The notes below the pieces were generated by a model. That model saw only the letters and a list, made by a program, of their open reading frames with translations, was not told the origin of the DNA and made no database searches. Positions 1 to 10,585 of a DNA stretch of 64,000 nucleotides are shown in pieces. Position 1 is the first letter of the stretch. The number at the start of each line of letters is the position of its first letter. This DNA is from Chaunax sp. Z400 (lineage: Eukaryota > Chordata > Actinopteri > Lophiiformes > Chaunacidae): the NCBI GenBank assembly GCA_037577475.1, contig CM075186.1:5889501-5953500 (forward strand), read 5' to 3'. Position numbers and translations under genes: made by a program.

Positions 1-835
1 AATAACTTCTCCCACTGTTTGACCAACAGATGGGAGTGGCGGTGGTCTGGAGCATATAACTCCCCAACAGATAACATCATCAAACTTTGTGTGCCTATCA
101 ACAGAAATAAAACCAGCAGAGCAACCAACAACTCTATTACCAGGCCAACCAAACAACATGTAAGCATCAGAGAGCAATTTATGGTTTGGAAATAACTATG
201 CTGGCGATATTTCCAAGCCTTGGTAAAGCAGTCGTTAAAGAGCAGCTGTCCAGGGCCACTGAAGATATACAGAGCTGCGGGATGTTTTAGAGACTCCCAA
301 CAGGAACTTGTCCTGTCAAAATATTAGATAGAGCTGTGATGAATTCATCATCCCTGCTGATTACAGAACCTTACTAGAATTCATTGGTGAGGTGATATTC
401 TCTGACATACATGATAGTTGAAAGGGGTTGGCAAGTATTTAGTAAGATGTGGTAGGTCATTTATAGGTGCAGTGTTGAATTGAAGGCCATGACCTCACTA
501 GAAGGCCAAACAGGCAGGTTATCGGGCACGAATGCTGAGATATACTGGGCGAGAAACACACTCTCGCATCTTAGTTTTCTTTATATTGTATGTTCTACAT
601 GAAGAGAAGATTATAGAATTGATTTAGTGAACCTCTGCTTATGCTCACACCGCATGATAATTGTTGCTGAGGCTGCTGTGTGGGCAGAAAAAGCACCATG
701 TTGTAAACTATGAGAAAGTGGTAGGTTGCTCCACTGGAGAAAACTCATGGAAAATATTATTATATGGGAAGGTTCACTGTACTGCAGAGATGGGACAACA
801 TAATTGTCCTGTAAGGCACAAGTAAGTCTTTGCAC
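1..835. other. Non-coding, no recognised feature
   Basis: Stop codons interrupt every frame at short intervals; the longest frame here (74 codons, minus) shows no domain. I recognise no repeat. If the exon at 2790-2865 is real, this stretch would be intron of that gene or would hold exons too short to see. Confidence 0.5.
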
Positions 836-1205
836 TCAAGTCCCATTTAAGATAGGCGAGTCCTGAATCCTAAACTTTGAGTTTGGACTCAAACCTCAAC
901 TAACCACTCTTTGTGCAACTTCAAATGTTGAATGAACTTGGATTTTTTTAGCGTCTCTGTAATGTTTGACTGGCAAGTTTTATATACCGCAATTATACCA
1001 CTATTCTAGTACAGACACACATTTTCTCACCAAACAGAAAATCTACCTGCGTTTGGTGACAAAATGAATTCAATTCAAAAGGCTCAAGTACAAATGAAAT
1101 CACAAGTCCTTGGTGTCTTTTTTTGATTTTGGAGTCTCAAGGCATCGAATATTTTTCCTCGAGTTGAGTCCAAGTCATGTGACTCGAGTCCACACCTATG
1201 CTGTT
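836..1205. repeat. Degenerate CAAGTC/GAGTC-rich repeat resembling a teleost interspersed element
   Basis: The stretch is studded with variants of AAGTC, GAGTC and GACTC, ending in TGACTCGAGTCCACACCTAT near 1180-1199. Fish genomes contain a dispersed element full of CAAGTC/GACTCGAGTC motifs that ends with a very similar string. The centre (about 940-1080) is diverged. Recognition is from memory and the limits are approximate. Confidence 0.35.
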
Positions 1206-2565
1206 CTGCATTCATGATTTCACTTCTGTTACGGATCAAACGCCTTGAAGAACTCCCAGGCATCTGGACATCATGTGGTGCATGGCCTGTGACATTTGAA
1301 GTTGTAAACGCAGGGAAGAAATTAAACCTTCACTTAGCCTTGTAGGAGTTGGTGGACGGATCCCCCGACAGCTTGTGGTGTAGGCATTATTGTGGAGGGA
1401 AGGGGGTCCAGAATCTAATCAGTCGCTCTGTACATCTGGTCAGCATTAGCATTTAGCTCTTCAGGGTCAGTGGGTGAGTGCTGTTCACACTGGGGCAGCA
1501 GAGATGAGGAAAAATGGTTCCTTCATCCTGCCATCATTTTGATTAGAGGAAAATTACACGAGGATACTGCACACTGTTAGCAAATGCTATGTGATCACAC
1601 TCACCAGCATTCACTGCTGGCTCAGTGTACATCTAACTCTTCAGTGGAGGTGTCTCCATCACGCCAGTCGGTGGCGTTTATCTATAAATGAGCAAACAGA
1701 AGGGCAGATGACTCTTTTCGTGCTTGTGGTGAACAGATTCTGACTCCAGCTCTCCAGCTGAGCTTTTGATTCTGTGCCACAGAAACAAAATGACACTCCT
1801 CCGTTCAGATCAAGAGCCAGTGTCTCACATTGGCTGCAAGTGAGATGCTCATGGAGAAGTTTAATTGAGTGGAATTTGCAGTGAGATCTGACAGCCAGCA
1901 CAAGACAATGGGCTCAACAGCTGTTCTAAGTCTAAGGCGGATCCCGCCAAGTCACCAGATTTACAGTGTTGTGATGAGGTGAGTCAGTTAAGCTGTTTTA
2001 ACATCCCGTCCACATACCAGATTTGCCTCATCCAACATGCCCACTGTACTCGCACTCGGGAGGAATAAGAGGAACAGCTGTCATATCACACAGAGAAGGT
2101 GCATCTATAGCTGACTTTACACATGCACTATGGGACCATTGTGTGGCCCTTGGCCTTCCAGCATCCCCCTGCCCAGCACACACACTGCTTCTCTCACTCC
2201 CTTACTAGTCCCTCTCTCACTTTCATCTCTCCTCTCTGGGTGGATGAGGAGCAACTCTGCCTGCCACCGTGCACTTCCCTCTGAAAGAGCCATTCATTGC
2301 TGTCGGCAGTCAGCTCACCTCCGAACCACAGAGAGCTTCAGATTCACTGCCTCCTGCTTTTTGGCAACAGGCTCTCAATGCAAACATTCTCAAGGTAAAT
2401 GCGCTCACACACTCAGCCCGGCACAGACTGTAAGGCAAAGAAGAAAAAAAAAACTGCATCGGAGGAGAAATCGACAGATGTCGTCTCAGACCTTGGACTA
2501 TAGGGTCAAACCCTTGGCACATCTTTTCCCTCATGTATTGAGTTTCATCCAAGAAAAGGACGGTT
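1206..2565. other. Non-coding, no recognised feature
   Basis: Contains an 80-codon minus-strand frame (1659-1901) and a 150-codon plus-strand frame (2130-2582), neither with a recognisable domain; the latter is Ser/Thr/Arg-rich in the way chance frames often are. On the gene model above this would be first-intron sequence. Confidence 0.45.
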
Positions 2566-2789
2566 TCACTGGCCAGCAATGAATGGCATTAATACTGTGA
2601 GAGTTGACAACAGAAAAAAAAAATCAGATCTGCCCTGGAGTTCATACATTTTTCTTAGTAGTTTTAGATGCAAAGTTTTCATCAGCTTGTCATCCTTTGA
2701 TTTGTATGTTTGAGATCTCCTCCTGTGCATCTCTGACAGAGGGGAGCAGCAGGAGGCAACAGAAAAGACTGATTTGCAGTGACACTTAC

Positions 2790-2865
2790 CTCCATGACTG
2801 AGGCTGGGGAGGCCGAGCAGCAGGGTCAGGAAGACACCGACCAGGACCAAATATAGGGCTCTCAT
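2790..2865 (-). CDS. Candidate first coding exon encoding a signal peptide; secreted protein of unknown identity
   Basis: Read on the minus strand, the ATG at 2865-2863 opens 25 codons beginning MRALYLVLVGVFLTLLLGLP and ending SLSHG. It has one basic residue, a long run of Leu/Val/Phe, then a more polar Pro-Ser-Leu-Ser-His-Gly end, which is the form of a cleavable secretion signal. Coding ends at 2790 with GGAG directly followed by GTAAGTG (2789 downward), a near-perfect splice donor, leaving a phase-1 intron. A phase-1 junction just after the signal peptide is common in small secreted proteins such as cytokines, chemokines and peptide hormones. Reading through the donor gives about 74 more codons with no recognisable domain, so I take that as intron. 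The sequence at the ATG (AAAATATGAG) is a weak Kozak context. I could not recognise the mature protein and found no second exon in 1-2789; an acceptor near 1850 leads at once to a stop in the required phase. A chance ORF is possible. Confidence 0.45.
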
Positions 2866-3110
2866 ATTTTCGTGCTGAAAGTTAAGTCCTCCACTCTTAC
2901 TTTAAAGACACTCCATTCAGAAGGGACTGAATGAGTTTCCAGTTTTGGGACCTGCTACAGGATACTCCTCTATGTGAAGGGGCAGTACTGGGGAGGGACC
3001 ATGGGAGGGACGCCCTCTTTCAACCCCCACCTCCCTCCGGCAGACATAGATACACACTCAAAGATTGGAAAACCATATCCTGCCTCCCGCTTCTCCCTCC
3101 TGCCCCTGCA
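2866..3110 (-). promoter_or_regulatory. Possible promoter and 5' UTR of the signal-peptide exon
   Basis: This is the DNA just upstream of the candidate ATG at 2865. On the minus strand it holds a G/C-richer stretch around 2975-3045 (GGGAGGTGGGGG and GTCCCTCCC blocks that could serve as GC/CACC boxes) and, close to the ATG, an A/T motif TCTTTAAAG near 2905 that could serve as a weak TATA-like element. Nothing fixes a transcription start. The call rests on its position before the exon. Confidence 0.2.
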
Positions 3111-3740
3111 CTTACTCATTCACAACTTCAAGGCCTGCAATGCACACACATAAAAATCACTTAAACACAGTTATTCATAGTTCTGGGAACAAGTTACTCA
3201 CAGATCAGCCTCGGATGAGTTGTTGATGTCTATCTTTGCATAGTTAACTGATATGTGTTTACTGTTGTATCTATTAATCTTCTGCATTGATCAGGGTGGC
3301 TATGGTTTCTGCATATAATTCAGAAAGTTCTGACACAGGTTGGGTCGTATTCACCACCCACCCTCACTAAGAATAATCACAGTAATCATGCAGTGTTATG
3401 AAAATAGGACACACAGACTTTATCCCTTATATGGTAAAACTTTTGTCCCTTACATCACTCTTATTTTTGATATTTTAATGCCTTTTCCACTTACAAGCTT
3501 ATGAGTAACTTGCTACATAACACACTGACACACGCACAGGTTCAACTATGCCTCCCAGACATGACGTTCTTACTCGACTATAATTAGCAAAAACAGATAA
3601 TCTTTTCTGGTATTATGTTCAGAGATAAATTTTATGTAGCTGTGTTAAACATTACATTTATGCACACTGCCAGAGGCGCAATCAGGTAGTTGAGGAGGCT
3701 GGTGGGAAAACAACATGCAGGACTCGACACCAGAAAACAC
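3111..3740. other. Non-coding, no recognised feature
   Basis: AT-rich, with stops in all frames and no repeat that I recognise. It lies upstream of the candidate minus-strand exon and could hold regulatory sequence. Confidence 0.4.
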
Positions 3741-3762
3741 TTTGAGTCCAGACTCCGGCCTG

Positions 3763-3815
3763 TGGTTAGGTTTAGGCAATAAAAACTCTTCTCTTAGGGA
3801 AATAAGCGTCTTTGG
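3763..3815 (+). repeat. GGTTAGGTTTAGGCAA-type teleost repeat fragment
   Basis: Begins GTGGTTAGGTTTAGGCAATA and continues into a diverged segment. The string GGTTAGGTTTAGGCAA followed by AAAACYACTT is a frequent dispersed repeat in fish. A second, more diverged fragment of the same kind is at 21361-21420. Confidence 0.4.
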
Positions 3816-3899
3816 TTAGATATTCCAGAAACAAATTAAATACTTTGGTGTATCCAGGCCTTAATGAAGAAAAATAGATTTTAGGCCTTTTTCCCAAAC

Positions 3900-4260
3900 T
3901 GATGAACTCCTGTCATTGAGGATTTTATTACTATGAGGTGTAACCAGGAAGTGATGTAAGTGATGTGAGTTATCGTAATATTTTTATTGCTATGTTTATA
4001 ATTATTACTTTTGACTATTAATTTCAAGCCTATTGTATTGTTGTATATCTGTTGTATAACAGGCTGATTTACCGTCCTTGCCCATATAAGGAATCTCTAC
4101 CTTCCACTCGGGTTTACACCTCTTTCCAGTCATGGCCTGAAGAAGACTTATTGTGGGTCTAAACCGGTCTGCGTTTTCCTCTTTTTGTGTTTTCCTTTTT
4201 TGATCTTTTACTTTGATATGACCTAATTAATAAAGGAATTTCAACTACACCCTTTGCTCT
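3900..4260 (+). repeat. Possible 3' end of an old retroelement
   Basis: Carries GGCCTGAAGAAGACTTATTG followed by GGGTCTAAACCGG and, about 65 bases on, an AATAAAGGAATTTCAACT run containing a polyadenylation signal (AATAAA near 4230). The arrangement of a CTGAAGAAG...GGGTCGAAACG motif before AATAAA is one I associate with 3' ends of fish transposable elements. No coding part remains. Boundaries are guesses. Confidence 0.3.
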
Positions 4261-6240
4261 ATGCTGGTGTGCCTGAAGTAAAGTCAGAGGCGTTTCTTGA
4301 CTATTTTAACCTCTAGAGCACCTGGCATTCACCTATTTCAAAATGATGAGCACCATGTAATCCCCATGTATTGTCATTGGCCTTTTTATTGATAGTTCTG
4401 TATCAACATGTTCATCAATAACATTTCCTTGTCATGTTAACAATAAACATGAGTGGTCAGCATCATGTTTCCCTGATAATCAGTTGAGACGGAGCCGACA
4501 GGTTACATTTGATTACATATAAGTTCTCAAACATGTTTCCTATACCAAGCTGCAAATCAAACACTGCCATAGCAGCACTATCTCTCTGCCTCTCCCTTAA
4601 TCTGGCCTCTTCTGGGTTTGTAGACGTCCCTTCTTTTGTCTCACTCAGTAATTGGAGTGGCCTTTGGAAACCAGTGGCTGCCTTCTGCAAGAATAACCCT
4701 TTTACTTTTTCTTTTATCCTCCCGGTCTTTCCCTTGATCATTGTCTCAATCTTTATGTTTTTGTTCAACAAACCTGCTAAGATAATTAAGCTCACGCCTT
4801 AGGATGGTGTAGAAGTGGGTTGTGTTTGATTTGCATTGGACTATCTCTCTTCTATTGATAGCTAGGGACAAAGGAAAAGTTGTGTTGCTCGAGCTGTCAA
4901 AGGCACTCAGAGGAACCTTTAATCGTGATGAGTCCTGTCGCTGATTGTTCTCCACCTGGCTTGTACTTTCCTTTTTTTGTAATGAACATCCATGCAGTCC
5001 TCCCAGGAATGAATGTTTTTTGATTGGAGGCTTAAGATTAAATCTAAAGTTCATTCTCAAGGCCTGAATGTTTAATTCCACCTGTCTCTAGTGCAGCCCA
5101 TCCAGTTCAAAGAGTCTTTTTGTTCATTTGAACAAAAGCAAACAATTTCTCAGAAATTATAAAATGAAATCTATATCTAATAAAACGACAAACTCACAAG
5201 CTCAAATGCACATGAGCTAGACGGAAGAGAACTCAATCATCTGCATACCTGAGTGTTTACCTGCATCTCACCAGAGAGACCTCCATTGTAGCTGCAACAC
5301 CAATTGCCTCTGTTGTGCTTGTGCACCTTCCCCTGACAAGGTGCAAACAGTGATGATCTCTGCTTCTTTGAATGAGTTTGGTATCTCAGGGCTTCTGGAG
5401 ACTTGGATCATGAGCTGTATGGAGTCAGTTTATGTTTGATTGAATTTTTTTTGCACGTTTTAAAACATGTCCTCTTCTTCTTCATTTGATTAGGCGAATG
5501 CTGCAGCGCTGTTTCTCTGAGAGGCTCCAGGAATGTTTTGTGGACTAACAAACTTCGCTTGACTTTCCAATGGAGGCAAGTAGATAGAAGTTTTAATATT
5601 TTGACATATTCATCTCTGAAACTGATGTTTACACAAGAAAACGTCTTTAATTTCAATAATATGATTTTAGCAGAAAAGAACAAATTCTCCATCAAACTAA
5701 ATCTTAATTAGTATTTTCTTTGAATTACCAACGATAAATAACAAAGCAGACTGGGGTGGCATTAATTTGTTAGGAAAACAACAAGCACAGTAAAGTTGAA
5801 GCAGTCCTCATCTTTTTTACTCTGCAAAAGGATGCAAGCGGTTGTAGCAGTAACAAAACCTGTAAAATAACACATGGCATCTGTAACGCGACACCATTTA
5901 TTGCAGGCAACCTTTTCTGACATCACGCCTCCTTGATTACTTCAGCATGACACAAGCTACAATTAAAATGCTCCCTCTGAGCCACAACCGAACATTTGCA
6001 CCGATGACATACTCTCGCCTCCCTAGGGATGCATAATTTTCCCTGGAGGGATGTTCCCACTGATATGAGTAGGCTGATGCAGTATGTGCGAGCACAGGCA
6101 GTCTTATGCAACCTATAACACCCTCTTAGCATAGGCACTTCAGCTGATGCATGTGAAGTGAGGCCACTTTGATCAGAGTAAGGTGACGCAATTCTTGGTG
6201 TTGGTTTTTAGCTTAATGATGCATGGACATGCTTTCATTA
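4261..6240. other. Non-coding, no recognised feature
   Basis: Three overlapping frames of about 100 codons lie at 4463-5081 on opposite strands; none has a domain or splice-site support and they mutually overlap, so I treat them as chance. An imperfect palindrome at 5118-5137 (TTTTGTTCA / TGAACAAAA) is the only structure noted. Confidence 0.45.
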
Positions 6241-6599
6241 AAGGTGTCCCGTGGAGCCTTTATTGTAAACAAACAGACTTTGTTTGCAATCCGACCAAAA
6301 TACATTAATGTGTCCTCAAAGCCTGAAAACATGGCGAATGTATTTTCCACCTCGTAAAACATCTGAAGATCTTTTTTACATTTTTTTGAAGTGTAGTTTA
6401 CACCAGCATGTGCATTCCCTTTAGATACACTGTTATGTTTTAAATCAGTATTACTTCAACCCCCTGCTTGTGTTGGATCTGTGCATCCATGTGGAGCACA
6501 ATAGATAAACATCATAAAAACCCGCTTATTGAAACAATGTGCCACAAAAAGTTTTTAAAAATATATAAATTTAAAGCTGCATTTAAATGTATTTTATGG

Positions 6600-6614
6600 C
6601 CACTTGGGGGCAGC
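6600..6614 (+). promoter_or_regulatory. Weak CTCF-like motif, probably repeat-borne
   Basis: CCACTTGGGGGCAGC matches the CTCF core apart from T for A at position 6. The surrounding GGCCACTTGGGGGCAGCAGA is reminiscent of a fish interspersed repeat. Confidence 0.2.
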
Positions 6615-6647
6615 AGAGTAAGTTGACAACAGAACATTCACTTATTT

Positions 6648-6935
6648 ATGCATTTTATATATCCGTAGGGTCGTGGGGTGTGAGGCTGGAGCCTGTCCCA
6701 GCTGATGGTGGGTGAGAGACAAGGCACACCTTTGACAGTTTGCCATCGAACAACCATTCATGCTCACATTTACACCTATGGTCACCAGCTCACCTATAGG
6801 CCTATTGCATGTTTTTGGACTGTGGACTCAAGCACTCAACACAGAGACTCCAGGTCTGGACTCAAACCCAGAACCTACTCGCTGTGAGGTAGCAGTGTTA
6901 CCCGACACATTTTGCCACCCTATCTGCCATTTAAA
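6648..6935 (-). repeat. SINE-like teleost repeat, diverged copy in reverse orientation
   Basis: Reads as the reverse complement of the same family found at 13022-13330. Matching landmarks from low to high coordinate are GGCTGGAGCCTGTCCCAGCT (6681-6700), the CACACCTTTGACAG segment, AACAACCATTCATGCTCACA, GTTTTTGGACTGTGGACTCA and, at the head, CTCAAACCCAGAACCTACTC then GCTGTGAGGTAGCAGTG. The head contains a degraded Pol III B box (minus-strand GGGTTTGAGTCC). A block expected between 6828 and 6850 is missing, so this copy has an internal deletion. No target duplication is visible. Confidence 0.65.
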
Positions 6936-6940
6936 GTTGT

Positions 6941-7194
6941 TCTAGCAAAACTATTCATAAGCATTTGTCTATTAACACATCCAGCAGACATGGTGTAATG
7001 TTTTCATCTGTAGTTTGAGTTCTACACTCTCTCACTTTTCACTCTGTTTTGGTCTTCACCAATTAGACCAAAAGTGTTACATGTACTCTATTTCAGCAGT
7101 TGCATGACATGATCATCACATGTCTTCTATACGTTTATATTCATATGCATATCTTCATAATATATTCCATTTCAAATGCATTTTTCCAAGCATA
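6941..7194. other. AT-rich non-coding DNA
   Basis: Between a SINE-like copy and a transposase-like relic; no feature recognised. Confidence 0.4.
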
Positions 7195-7737
7195 TCATGT
7201 CCTACATCTCCACATAAATGTATATTTGGTTAATAGAGCTTTTATGTAGCTCTTAATGCAAAAACGGAAGACTCCGGTCATGCTCTTGTAATCTGATGAA
7301 TGCATAGCCTGTACTTGCTTCTCAATTGATTTGCGTGAAGCACATTTCAGTAAGTCAGCAGCCTTTTCTTTTAGAGCAAATGATTCTTTTTGTTCCTTTA
7401 TCTTTTTCCTGAGGCTTAGTTGTTGTTTGTACTTATCACGGCCGGAGTGCGTCGCCACACACTCGCCCTATTCAGTCAGTAATTTCAGTCTTTGTCCACA
7501 GTGTGCTCCAAAAGATTTAACTTCTTTGCCAATCCAGCATCCAAGCCTCTTATCTTTCACAGTGAGCCAATCATTTGCCCTGCAGAAATAGTCGGCCTTG
7601 TCTCTCGTCCAGCAGTCGGGGCACTGTGGCCATGGTGTGTGACGTGTCGTTGCCACCTCCATAGTTAACAGCTGACAGGAGCGACTTGGCACAGACAGCA
7701 TTTGAGTCATTTCTAGTACAGCTAGCTGCTCAAAAAC
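7195..7737 (-). pseudogene. Transposase-derived reading frame relic (hAT/BED-type, KIAA1586-like N-terminal region)
   Basis: Minus-strand frame of about 180 codons interrupted by one in-frame TAG at 7468-7470, with the same frame resuming after it. The first half contains CPDCWTRDKADYFCRANDWL, then TVKDKRLGCWIGKEV and GAHCGQRL; the second half contains KYKQQLSLRKKIKEQKESFA, a Lys-rich KEKAADLL segment and a VFR near the end. This order, a C-x2-C-like start, an N-D-W-L segment, a G-C-x2-C position (here G-C-W-I-G, second Cys lost), a Leu-Arg-Lys-Lys-basic helix and a VFR(TAY) block, resembles the N-terminal part of hAT-transposase-derived fish proteins often labelled KIAA1586-like or ZNF862-like. 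No catalytic region follows. The ends are undefined. Identification is by memory of motif order; the family could differ. Confidence 0.45.
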
Positions 7738-7811
7738 GAACCCTCACCAGTTTATTAAGTTTATTCCCTGCCATCTGATGCTTTTCTATTGTTCTTTGTT
7801 ATTACATCTGT

Positions 7812-7975
7812 TAGTTGGTTTGTTTACAGGATTACACAAAAACTAATTGACGGATTTTAATTAAACTCTGTAGAAAAGTTGGGCACATAGGTAGGAAGAA
7901 CCCAATAAAATTTGGAGTGGATAAAGGGGCAGAGTCAGGATTTATTTTCCCCTTTTTTGAACATTATAGATAGCA
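7812..7975 (+). repeat. Dispersed teleost repeat (GTTAGCAGGATTACACAAAA family), copy A
   Basis: Contains TTTACAGGATTACACAAAAA, GACGGATTTTAATTAAACTC, GGAAGAACCCAATAAAATTT and GGGGCAGAGTCAGGATTTAT in that order. The same succession of motifs recurs at 25535-25740 (plus), 26356-26480 (plus), 10305-10585 (minus) and 40541-41058 (minus), which defines an interspersed family within this window. Confidence 0.6.
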
Positions 7976-8140
7976 TCTTTATCATTACACATAAACTATA
8001 CGACACATTTTCATGAAACTAGTTAAGTTAGATACACCAGAACAAATCCACTAATCCAGCTGCCTCGTAAGGTCAAATACGTAGGTGTTTAGGGGGAACG
8101 TGGGTAGCTAGACTCACCAGGAGGTGGGGATATGCAATAA

Positions 8141-8151
8141 GAAGTTAGCAC
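8141..8151 (+). repeat. Target-site duplication, left copy, of the Rex3 insertion
   Basis: GAAGTTAGCAC, identical to 8665-8675 and abutting the 5' end of the Rex3 fragment. Confidence 0.7.
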
Positions 8152-8664
8152 CCCAGCATCTTTGGTGATGCTGACGCTGTACATGTCTCTTGTGGTGAAA
8201 AGGGAGCTCTCAATTTATTGGTCAATCTACGTTCCTATACCCTCACCTCTGGTCATGAGCTCTGGGTTATGACTGAAAGAACAAGATCGTGGATACTAGC
8301 GGCTGAAATGAGCTTCCCCTGCAGGGTGTCTGAGCCCACCCTTAGAGATAGGGTGAGGAGCTCAGAGTGGAGCCGCTGTTCTTCCACATCAAGAGGAGTC
8401 AGCTGAGGTGGTTCGGGCATTTGGTTAGGATGCCCCCTGGACGCCTCCCTGGGGAGGTATTCCAGGCATGTCCCACTGGGAGGAGACCCCACGGTAGACC
8501 CAGTATGTGCTGGAGGGATTTATCTCTCGGCTGGCTTGGGAACACCTTGGTGTACCCCCAGAAGAGCTGGAGGATGTGGCTGGGGAGAGGGAAGTCTGGG
8601 CTCCTCTGCTGAGACTGCTGCCCCCCAACCCGGACCCGGATAAACGGAAGAAAATGGATGGATG
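8152..8664 (+). mobile_element. 5'-truncated Rex3/RTE-type LINE, 3' end of ORF2
   Basis: Encodes, with frameshifts, the C-terminal part of an RTE-type LINE protein: GHELWVMTERTRSWILAAEM then RDRVRSSE (about 8250-8370), LRWFGHLVRMPPGRLPGEVF and GRRPHGRP (about 8405-8505), then RLAWEHLGVPPEELEDVAGE and REVWAPLLRLL (about 8527-8625). It ends at GGAAGAAAATGGATGGATG, the GATG-repeat tail typical of Rex3 elements. Three reading frames are needed, so it is inactive. The 11-bp sequence GAAGTTAGCAC occurs at 8141-8151 and again at 8665-8675, directly at both ends, and is read as a target-site duplication. The element therefore arrived already 5'-truncated to about 513 bp, as RTE LINEs often do. Confidence 0.85.
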
Positions 8665-8675
8665 GAAGTTAGCAC
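8665..8675 (+). repeat. Target-site duplication, right copy, of the Rex3 insertion
   Basis: GAAGTTAGCAC immediately after the GGATGGATG tail; perfect match to 8141-8151. Confidence 0.7.
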
Positions 8676-10304
8676 TCTTACGCACAAAATCAGAGAGGGA
8701 GCATACAGTAAGCTTTATTTGCTGAAAACTGCTACTTTTTGCCTAAAAGAGGCTGAAAGGCTTCACAGAACTGCACTGTTTGAGATCAATGTTTATTTTT
8801 GCTAGTATTGATTATATAATTTATAATTTCACTTTGCATTATTTCAGATCTATCGCAATACAACATCCACCTCCTCTCCGTATACTGGTGGTGAAGTGAT
8901 CCCTTCCTAGTACAGCTCTAATTTAAGAGATCGAGGGTAAAACCCACAGCCATGTTGCAAAAACAGCTTGCAAAAATAAGAGGAAGCTAACGCAAGGCTT
9001 CAGCAGTCTGACTAAAACAAATCAAAGTGTTATCTTCCAAAATAACAGTCTCTATAGGATGAAATTCCCTCTTTGGTTACTATCCTTCCCTTGCAGCTCA
9101 GCATGGAAACTCTCTGGAGAAAAGCCTGTAACTTAAGATCCCTATGTGATTTGACTGCTGAAGCCTCATTTTAGTGTCAGATATATTTAAGAATTCAGCT
9201 TTACACAGAACAAGAACTTGTCCTCTATCTCTCACATTGTCACATTCGTTCACAAACAAAAATCTAAAGCTTTCCTATAAACAGTGCATTTCTGTAACAA
9301 TATATTTGACGCGGTTATCTCACAATATGTCACAGTAACTCTCCTGAGCTTGGAGGCAAGTCACACATTCTTATCAGATCTCATTTCTCTCCCAGCTGAT
9401 CTTCGCACAAAGCAATAACTTGGGACATTTTACCGAAATATCACCTCAAGTCATCTCGGCCAGAGAGAAGTAGCTCAGTTTTCACCATGCAGTCTCAAAT
9501 ATCATCTCCGTGTGTTTCCGCAGCCGTCTGGCCAGACCACCACTATGTGCTCCAAGCTCCAGACTTGATTAAACCACAGTAAGTATGTCAATGTTATTCC
9601 AAACCTTTTTTTTTTTTTCCACTGTCAGCGTTAGAACTCGAGCCAAATGCCGATAATCACAGCGGTCTGTTTTGATCAGCATGATTTACTGTGTTTAAAG
9701 TACACTGTAATAATCCAGTGACTACTGAACAAAGAGCTTTAGTGGCGTTGGCAGTGGCAACAATCCTGCTGTGGGAATCAAACATTTTCAGCACTTTGTC
9801 CAGGATATGTAACATTTTCTCTGCCTTTTCAGCTAATGTGAGCCCGCTCACCTTTTCTCATTTTAGTGCAGCATAATGGCTCACATACTATTAATTCATG
9901 ACTCCTAAGTACTTTTTCCCCTCCATGACAAAATTGAGAAAAAACTGAGACCACATGCATAATATCATTATTCCCTATATGCCTGACACATGTTTGCTGG
10001 ACAGTATTTTAAGGGTGGAAAAGTTTCTTGAGATTTCAGGTTGCAACCCCTGTCATTTAAGAGCACAGGGTAACACCTTGATGAGTAGCTGTGAGAGAAA
10101 ACAGCACACAGAGAAAGCAGAGTTCATGGTGACATTAATTCTATTCAGGGAAAGAAGATCACTTTATGTTTTAGATCAGATGATTGATTATTGTAGAACA
10201 GTCTCAATAGACCAAACAGAGAAAAGGTTTAATTACAAATGGATATTTTATAGGTATCTACAGCAGGTTTACTACGTTGTAAACTAGACTGATACTGAAT
10301 AGAG
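8676..10304. other. Non-coding, no recognised feature
   Basis: Stops in all frames; a 110-codon plus-strand frame at 9955-10287 has no domain. A 15-base T run lies near 9606-9619. I recognise no repeat family. Confidence 0.45.
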
Positions 10305-10585
10305 TGCATACCTCCACCAAGGCTGAACAATCATCAACATGTCTGTTGTGTTGCCTGGGTTCAGTAATTTTTGCATTATTAGGGAAAATTATATTAAATT
10401 CCTGGTTCTGCCCCTCTATCTGAATCTGCACCAAAATTCAATGGGTTATTTCCTGGCTCATGTCCCATCCTTTCACCAAGTTGCATGGAAATCCGTCCAG
10501 TAGTTCAGTAATCCTCCTAAAAATCAATCCAATAAACAAAAAATAAATGGGCACCAGTGAAAACATAACCTTCATAGATGAAGGA
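10305..10585 (-). repeat. Dispersed teleost repeat, copy B (reverse orientation)
   Basis: On the plus strand: CCTCCACCAAGGCTGAACAA (10311-10330), then TTCCTGGTTCTGCCCCTC, TGCACCAAAATTCAATGGG, TTTCCTGGCTCATGTCCCAT, TTTCACCAAGTTGCATGGAA, ATCCGTCCAGTAGTTCAGTA and GAAAACATAACCTTCATAG. These are reverse complements of the motifs in copies A and C. The near-terminal CCTCCACCAAGG and CATAACCTTCAT blocks suggest inverted ends, so the family may be a MITE rather than a SINE; this is inference. Confidence 0.65.

Noticed and set aside
1659..1860. Second exon for the signal-peptide gene near an acceptor-like CTTGCAG on the minus strand
   Set aside because: In the phase required by the first exon it meets a stop after about nine codons.
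2130..2582. 150-codon plus-strand frame
   Set aside because: Low-information Ser/Arg/His-rich translation overlapping the proposed first intron on the other strand; no domain.
5118..5137. Imperfect palindrome TTTTGTTCA/TGAACAAAA
   Set aside because: Short and AT-rich; expected by chance in sequence of this composition.
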